Shown: piece by piece, positions 6,581 through 10,851 of the stretch
How the letters are laid out: every line of letters starts with the position of its first letter
Position numbering within the stretch: the stretch's first letter is position 1
DNA from: Clostridiales bacterium
Lineage (GTDB): Bacteria > Bacillota > Clostridia > Christensenellales > CAG-314
DNA length: 10,851 nt
NCBI GenBank assembly: GCA_003537755.1
Contig: DPQS01000046.1
Span: 14,942 to 25,792, forward strand
Direction: 5' to 3'
The notes under the pieces: model-generated
Seen by the model: only the letters and a program-made list of their open reading frames with translations
Told to the model about the DNA's origin: nothing
Database searches by the model: none
Made by a program: the position numbers and the translations under genes

Positions 6581-6645
6581 CTCGGGCGGAGAGACGTTGA
6601 CCGCATCACCTGAATAGAAGTAGGTCAAAACAAAGCCGCCACGAG
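6581..6645 (-). repeat. Tandem RNA unit B (downstream copy)
   Basis: Outer stem CTCG-T-GGCGG (6645-6636) pairs with CCGCC-CGAG (6589-6581), leaving one bulged T. Inner stem TTGACC (6628-6623) pairs perfectly with GGTCAA (6602-6597). The conserved TACTTCT begins the loop. One base separates this unit from the terminator stem. Confidence 0.6.
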
Positions 6646-6648
6646 AAA

Positions 6649-6718
6649 TCCGACGAGGAAAGTCGTTCAACCGAAATAACTTTTCAGTCAGAAGTAGGTC
6701 AAACAAAGCCTCGACGAA
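6649..6718 (-). repeat. Tandem RNA unit A (upstream copy)
   Basis: Outer stem TTCG-T-CGAGG (6718-6709) pairs with CCTCG-T-CGGA (6658-6649), with a single T-T mismatch at the point where unit B has its bulge. Inner stem GTTTGACC (6704-6697) pairs with GGTTGAAC (6672-6665), using two wobble pairs. The tip is GACT-GAAA-AGTT, a GNRA-type tetraloop. Confidence 0.6.
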
Positions 6719-6755
6719 CAGCGATATTCAGTTGCCGCAAGCCGCGGCGTTGCCG

Positions 6756-8873
6756 TCACATCCACTCGGCGGCGAATTTTTCCGTGTCGTAGGGCGAAAT
6801 GTCGGCGTTGCCGTCGTCGTCCGCCACTATTGTAGCCGCATTGCGGTTGTCGGTAAGGGTAAGATGCGAAATGTGCAGTCGCAACCACTCGTCCATTGTT
6901 ACGTGCTTTCTTAGCGCGCGCCTCAGGGCAATGACAAGACCGCTGTCGCCGCTTGCCACAAGGTTGCTGTGCGCGGACAGCAGATTGACGTCCATCCACA
7001 CCATAGTAAGCGTTTGCAAATCCAGCGCAAAGGCGATGTTTTTGTTGGCGTGCTGCGTAAGGTCGAATTTGTGGCGAACAAACTGCGGATTGAACACCGC
7101 CCCACGCTTTGCACGCTGCGGCATAAACATCACGCCGCTGAAACACTCGGGAATGACGTCGAACGTCTGCCCCGTGTAGCAGTAGTTGCACACCACCGCG
7201 TAACGCCCGAATTTGCGAGCCGCGGCAATGTCGAGGTCGACAAACTCAGACGCGCCATCGGGTGCCGTGGTCAAGTCGCCCGAGTGGTAACTGTTAAACG
7301 GCTTGCCGCCGTCGGGGTTGTGCCAACTGAGGCTGATTGCGTTTTTCAGGTCATCGGAAATAAGTTCCACGCTGAGGTCGATGTCCACGCGACTGTCGCC
7401 GTTTTTCCAGTGGGTAAACAGTCGCACAAAGTCGCCGCGTTCGCCGTCCCCGACATAAACTTTGCTTCCGTGCGTAAGCGTGTGCGTTTGTTTGCTTGCG
7501 CTGCGCGAGGACGTAGGCACGGCGTAATTTTTCATATTCTCGCCGATGTACAAGGTGCCTTTTTGCGGATAGTCGGCAAATCTGTCGGCAAGGGCGCAAA
7601 CAATTACATTGCAGACGGCGGCGCAGACCTCTTTTGGCAGTTCCGAACGGGTTTCGGGCACCTGCACCATACGAAGGCTTTCGCTGTAAAACACGATGTC
7701 ACGGACGTCCTTCGGCATGTCGCAACGATTGCGGTAAAACTCAAGCAAAGTGGCAAGCACGTTTACAGAAACGTTTTTAGCAACATTACGGAAGTTGCGT
7801 AGTACCGTGGCAGTGTCGAACGAACGCAGCATAAAGTCCAGCCTGCGCGCAAATTCCGTCGGACGGGAAGCAAGCGCAAGCATGTAACCGTCCGGATTGC
7901 ACTTCAGCACGTCCAGTTGCGCTTCGAAAGTTTTGGGTAAAATGCCGTTACGCAGTGCCGAAGCCAGTGCATACACATGCGGAAAATCGTGTTTGTATTC
8001 GCCGGGGTGCAGCTTTTCAAAGGCGCGTTTCCACAAAAATTCGTTGCGTTGCACGTCCTCGTCGGCGTTGCTTGACGTACACAATTTGTCTATTTTGTCA
8101 AGCACCGTTTTGCGTGCCGAACGCGGCAGACTGACAAACTGCAATGGGTAGTAGAGTTGCTCGCTTTCGCCAGACACTACGGCGTACACGCGCAAAACGT
8201 CGGTAATCGTCTTGCAAAACGACAGCATATTAGGGGTAATCGTCGGCTTTTTGCCGTCGGTCAGGGCAACGACGTAACGTGCCATGTTTTCCTTAAAGGG
8301 GATTTCCGTCGGCACGATGCGGTCGGCGTATGTGCGCCAGATTGTTTCGTAAGCTTCTATTTCCGACTCGGCAACGGGCAGTTTTTGCGCAAGGGCGGCA
8401 AGTCCGTCCCCGACAAGAACATCGTCGGCGCGTGCAATGTCAACAATCGTCAGCGCAATTTTTTCGTCGTTGTCAACGTTTTCGTGTTCGCGCTCTTTTA
8501 TGTCGGCGTTTGCAAAGCCGTAGTCGTCCTTGCGTGCGGTGAGGTAATGCAACACGGCGCGGATGTAGTACTCGTTTGCCGTAACGTTTGCCATAAACGG
8601 AAAATTGGGGTAAAAAACTTTATGCTGCACATTTGCGCCCTTTGCACAGGCAAGCAACATATAACTTTCGTTGTAAAACACCGACAAGTCCTTTTTGCCG
8701 ACGGTGTACAACGTGGCAAGACTTGCGCCGTCAAGTTTGTACCCAAGCGAAGCAAAAGACTCGGCAAGCAAAGCGATGTCCGCAACGGACGATGGTTGGC
8801 ACGCCGTTTCGTCGCTGCGTTCCAATAGCAACATATCGTGTTTCAGCAACGCTTCCTTCAATATTCTACGCAT
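6756..8873 (-). CDS. TerD-like domain protein, MXAN_6230/SCO0854-like, without RING finger
   Basis: Cytoplasmic protein of 705 residues with no signal peptide or membrane helix. The N-terminal part has FYPNFP (87-92) followed by a helical YYIRAVLHYLT stretch. A middle helical region includes the PTEFARRLDFMLR segment (about 338-350). The C-terminal part (about 465-635) is TerD-like: RLFTHW, RVDIDLS (495-501), HSGDLT (530-535), EFVDLDI (543-549), YCYTGQ (564-569), PECFSGVM (575-582) and a terminal WMDV (626-629). From memory these match the MXAN_6230/SCO0854 family, of unknown role; related TerD domains bind calcium and belong to stress or phage-linked ter clusters. Family members usually carry a Cys-rich RING finger after the FPxFP segment; here that region has no Cys cluster. 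ATG 8873 follows GGAGG at eight bases; the frame extends upstream only to a TTG without such a site. No other ter gene adjoins it. Confidence 0.75.
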   Translation of the reverse strand: MRRILKEALLKHDMLLLERSDETACQPSSVADIALLAESFASLGYKLDGASLATLYTVGKKDLSVFYNESYMLLACAKGANVQHKVFYPNFPFMANVTANEYYIRAVLHYLTARKDDYGFANADIKEREHENVDNDEKIALTIVDIARADDVLVGDGLAALAQKLPVAESEIEAYETIWRTYADRIVPTEIPFKENMARYVVALTDGKKPTITPNMLSFCKTITDVLRVYAVVSGESEQLYYPLQFVSLPRSARKTVLDKIDKLCTSSNADEDVQRNEFLWKRAFEKLHPGEYKHDFPHVYALASALRNGILPKTFEAQLDVLKCNPDGYMLALASRPTEFARRLDFMLRSFDTATVLRNFRNVAKNVSVNVLATLLEFYRNRCDMPKDVRDIVFYSESLRMVQVPETRSELPKEVCAAVCNVIVCALADRFADYPQKGTLYIGENMKNYAVPTSSRSASKQTHTLTHGSKVYVGDGERGDFVRLFTHWKNGDSRVDIDLSVELISDDLKNAISLSWHNPDGGKPFNSYHSGDLTTAPDGASEFVDLDIAAARKFGRYAVVCNYCYTGQTFDVIPECFSGVMFMPQRAKRGAVFNPQFVRHKFDLTQHANKNIAFALDLQTLTMVWMDVNLLSAHSNLVASGDSGLVIALRRALRKHVTMDEWLRLHISHLTLTDNRNAATIVADDDGNADISPYDTEKFAAEWM

Positions 8874-8943
8874 GTCAAACACCTCCTTTTCGGCGAATTG
8901 TCGCAAAATTCCTTATACGTCTACATTTTTTGACAACAAAGCA

Positions 8944-8972
8944 ATTGTAAACGTCATTGCCGTTGCCGTCAA
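8944..8972 (-). promoter_or_regulatory. Promoter P2 of the TerD-like gene (proximal)
   Basis: TTGACG (8972-8967) and TACAAT (8949-8944) on the minus strand with exactly 17 bp between them. It lies 71 bp before the start codon and downstream of a second promoter of the same design. Confidence 0.7.
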
Positions 8973-8985
8973 CCCTTCACGCAGG

Positions 8986-9014
8986 ATTGTAGCATATTAC
9001 AAAACGTTTGTCAA
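8986..9014 (-). promoter_or_regulatory. Promoter P1 of the TerD-like gene (distal)
   Basis: Consensus TTGACA (9014-9009) and TACAAT (8991-8986) on the minus strand, spaced 17 bp. It starts 15 bp after the cls stop codon. I see no hairpin-plus-U-tract terminator between cls and this promoter, so cls read-through is also possible. Confidence 0.8.
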
Positions 9015-9028
9015 TACCCCGCCATACA

Positions 9029-10558
9029 TTACAGCATAGGCGCAAAAAGTTGCAGTACAAGCGTGCTGAACGTGGCAAGTTTACTCATTTTGAAAGTTTT
9101 GGGATCTATTTGCTGCGACTTTCCAAACACTTCGTTGAAGTCGGCAACCATATCGGCAATACAAGGCGTGCGGTACATCACAGCACCGCACTCGAAGTGA
9201 TGAGTAAGACTACGGTAGTCGAAGTTTATCGTACCGACAAACGCCAGCATGTCGTCCACCACCACGTTTTTAGCGTGCATAAACCCGGGCGTGTATTCGT
9301 AGATTTTCACGCCTGCTTTCATAAGTTGGCGGTAGGTCGAGCGTGTCATGTCGAACACAAACTTTTTGTCGGGGATATGCGGCGTAACTATGCGCACGTC
9401 CACACCGCGTAGAGCGGCGTTTTTGAGTGCGGTGGACAGGTTGAAGTCAATGATAAGGTAGGGCGTGGTAATCCACACGTACCGCTTTGCCGCGGCAATC
9501 ATGTTGATGAAGTTGTTTTCGCCGATTTGCTCCGTGTAGTACGGATTCGGACCGTCGCCGAACACGTGCAACACCCCCTCATCGGCAAAGGTCGGCAGGT
9601 CTTTCGGAAAATATTTTTCGTACGAAAGGTCCTCCTTACTGGTTACGTCAAACAGTGGCAGAAACATCGCCGTAAGGTTTGCTACGGCAGGACCTTCGAT
9701 TTTTATACCGCTGTCCTTCCAGTGACCGAGGCGCGGCTTTTCGTTGATGTATTCGTCTCCGATGTTGACGCCGCCGGTGTAGCCCACGCGCCCGTCTATT
9801 ACGGTAATTTTGCGGTGGTCGCGGTTGTTGTAAATACCGGACAGCACCGGGCGGAAGGAGCCGAACTTGCAGCAGTCGATACCTTCCTTGCGCAGTTCGC
9901 GCCAGTAGCCGTGGCGTTGCATCGTAAGCGTGCCGATGTCGTCGTACATCATACGCACTTCCACTCCTTCGGCAACCTTGCGCACCAGTATCTCGTGAAT
10001 GCTGTCCCACATCTTGCCCTGGTCGACAATGAAATATTCCAGAAAAATAAATTTTTGCGCCTTGCCGAGCTCGTCAAGCATGTCGCGCCACATATCCTCG
10101 CCAACCTTGTAGTAGGTTACGCGGTTGCCGACGGAACAGGGCAGTTTGGACGTAGCGGACAAATACCTGCTTATGCCGTCGTAGCCGTCCATGCGTTCGA
10201 ATGCGGTTTGCGTTGCGGAATGGTCGTTTTGGCACAACGGCTCCGCCTTTTGCCTGATTTTGTGCATACGGCGACTTTCACGCTTGCTCAGTTTCGGGTC
10301 GGCAAACAGCGCGTAAACGGTCAGCCCGAACACGGGCAACGCCAGTATGAGGAAAATCCACGGAATTTTGTATTCCGGGTTGGTCTTTTTGTTGACGATT
10401 TTGAGAAAGGTAAGCACGGCTACCACGTCGCACAGCACCTGAAACAACACAAAGTACTCGTTTGCCACCGTCAGCACGAACACAATCAGCGACAGTTGCA
10501 AAAGCATCAACAGCACCGTGGGGAAAAACTTACTGAAAATAAATTTTATTGCTTTCAT
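9029..10558 (-). CDS. cls: Cardiolipin synthase, phospholipase D superfamily
   Basis: Membrane enzyme that joins two phosphatidylglycerol molecules into cardiolipin plus glycerol. The 509-residue length is normal for the bacterial ClsA type. Hydrophobic helices occupy about 13-55 and 65-86, with a YKIPW segment between, then a basic cytoplasmic stretch. Two HKD catalytic motifs are intact: H248-R-K250-ITVI-D255 followed by GGVNIG, and H428-A-K430-NVVV-D435 followed by GTINFDYRS. The pair of His residues forms and breaks the phosphatidyl-enzyme intermediate. The start at ATG 10558 begins the first hydrophobic helix but has only a weak ribosome site; no better start is visible downstream. It appears to be a single-gene unit with its own promoter at 10675-10703, and is unrelated in function to its neighbours as far as can be seen. 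Confidence 0.95.
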   Translation of the reverse strand: MKAIKFIFSKFFPTVLLMLLQLSLIVFVLTVANEYFVLFQVLCDVVAVLTFLKIVNKKTNPEYKIPWIFLILALPVFGLTVYALFADPKLSKRESRRMHKIRQKAEPLCQNDHSATQTAFERMDGYDGISRYLSATSKLPCSVGNRVTYYKVGEDMWRDMLDELGKAQKFIFLEYFIVDQGKMWDSIHEILVRKVAEGVEVRMMYDDIGTLTMQRHGYWRELRKEGIDCCKFGSFRPVLSGIYNNRDHRKITVIDGRVGYTGGVNIGDEYINEKPRLGHWKDSGIKIEGPAVANLTAMFLPLFDVTSKEDLSYEKYFPKDLPTFADEGVLHVFGDGPNPYYTEQIGENNFINMIAAAKRYVWITTPYLIIDFNLSTALKNAALRGVDVRIVTPHIPDKKFVFDMTRSTYRQLMKAGVKIYEYTPGFMHAKNVVVDDMLAFVGTINFDYRSLTHHFECGAVMYRTPCIADMVADFNEVFGKSQQIDPKTFKMSKLATFSTLVLQLFAPML

Positions 10559-10642
10559 AATTTACCGTTATTGTATGAGTGTTTAAGTAGAAATACAGCG
10601 AACATTGCTTTTGCCGCCGTTCGGAATGGCTCATGACAACCG

Positions 10643-10664
10643 AATGCCGAGCGTTTGCGGCATT
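10643..10664 (-). other. 5'-UTR hairpin of cls
   Basis: AATGCCG and CGGCATT form a perfect 7-bp stem with an eight-base loop close to the predicted transcript start. No U-tract follows on the minus strand, so it is not a terminator. It may stabilise the mRNA 5' end. Confidence 0.4.
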
Positions 10665-10674
10665 TATCGGCAAC

Positions 10675-10703
10675 ATTATACCACTTTGCGAAACGACACA
10701 CAA
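10675..10703 (-). promoter_or_regulatory. Promoter of cls, extended -10 type
   Basis: Perfect TATAAT (10680-10675) preceded by TGG, giving the extended TGn -10 element. At 17 bp lies a weak -35, TTGTGT (10703-10698). The predicted 5' UTR is about 110 nt. Confidence 0.68.
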
Positions 10704-10773
10704 TGGCAAACAACCAAAAATCCCGAACAAAAACAAATACGCCGCCCTACCTGATTATTGTTTACTTATGAAT

Positions 10774-10803
10774 AGTATAATATTTAACTGAAAGTAAAGT
10801 AAA
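10774..10803 (-). promoter_or_regulatory. Possible second upstream promoter in AT-rich region
   Basis: TTTACT (10803-10798) and TATACT (10779-10774) on the minus strand with 18 bp between, in an AT-rich stretch where chance matches are common. The rest of 10704-10851 shows no gene or firm site. Confidence 0.3.
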
Positions 10804-10851
10804 TTGCAAAGTTAGGGTCAATTTAGCCATCACTAATAATTTTTGCGAGTG

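Larger units (their letters stand above)
6546..6718 (-). ncRNA. Tandem two-unit structured RNA ending in a terminator (candidate sRNA or 3'-UTR element)
   Basis: Two related RNA units of about 65-70 nt stand head to tail in the 3' region of the TerD-like gene, followed directly by an intrinsic terminator. Both share the 5' element CTTTGTTT(T)GACCTACTTCT and a 3' element of the form CGGT-(T)-(G)AACG. Each folds as an interrupted outer stem, an internal loop with conserved CTTTG, an inner stem ending in GACC/GGT, and a variable tip. Outer stems pair fully but with different bases in the two units, which is compensatory change inside one locus. I do not recognise the family. It could be an sRNA processed from, or transcribed with, the upstream gene. 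No separate promoter is evident in 6719-6755. Confidence 0.62.

Noticed and set aside
6649..6670. RNase P-like GAGGAAAGTC on the plus strand
   Set aside because: No other RNase P core element is nearby, and the terminator and paired stems assign this locus to the minus strand.
6437..6706. Minus-strand open frame of 89 codons between the TerD-like gene and the operon
   Set aside because: It runs through the tandem RNA units, the terminator and the next promoter, has no ribosome site and matches no family.
9527..10636. Plus-strand open frame (369 codons) opposite cls
   Set aside because: It is a shadow of cardiolipin synthase, whose two HKD motifs prove the minus strand.
10776..10781. TATAAT on the plus strand near the right edge
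   Set aside because: No -35 box stands at 15-19 bp, and no plus-strand gene is visible in the window.

Overview
All genes in this window lie on the minus strand. The window suggests a Gram-positive-type Firmicute, most likely a gut Clostridia-class organism. The support is GGAGG-type ribosome sites, sigma-A-like promoters with TTGACA/TATAAT boxes, a lipobox lipoprotein carrying an InlB-type B-repeat, an energy-coupling-factor (ECF) transporter module and a Firmicutes-style cardiolipin synthase. The exact taxon cannot be read from the sequence.

Layout in transcription order, right to left: (1) 10559-10851, upstream region of cls with an extended -10 promoter and a leader hairpin; (2) 9029-10558, cardiolipin synthase; (3) 8874-9028, two tandem, near-consensus promoters; (4) 6756-8873, a large cytoplasmic protein with a TerD-like C-terminal domain (MXAN_6230/SCO0854-like) and no RING finger; (5) 6546-6718, its 3' region, holding two tandem structured RNA units with compensatory base changes and then a strong intrinsic terminator; (6) 6439-6471, a promoter whose -35 box lies in a perfect dyad; (7) 6029-6432, a roughly 400-nt untranslated, structured RNA or leader with a tRNA-like T-arm, ending in an intrinsic terminator; (8) 1-5948, a five-gene operon that leaves the window at the left edge.

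The operon is the main biological unit. It encodes a surface lipoprotein with a C-terminal transcobalamin-like DUF4430 domain, a secreted and membrane-anchored alpha/alpha-barrel protein of the prenyltransferase/intrinsic-factor fold, a second small DUF4430 protein, and the transmembrane (EcfT) and ATPase (EcfA) parts of an ECF importer. The two folds that make up eukaryotic intrinsic factor and transcobalamin (alpha6/alpha6 barrel plus C-terminal beta domain) are therefore present here as separate surface proteins next to an ECF uptake engine. The simplest reading is capture and import of a cobalamin-like or other vitamin-like ligand. The ligand is an inference: no substrate-specific S component and no recognisable cobalamin riboswitch is visible in the window.

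The roughly 800 bp between the TerD-like gene and the operon (5949-6755) holds no convincing protein gene but two structured RNA loci, both bounded by intrinsic terminators. The stretch 6472-6545 between the first terminator and the operon promoter shows nothing firm.
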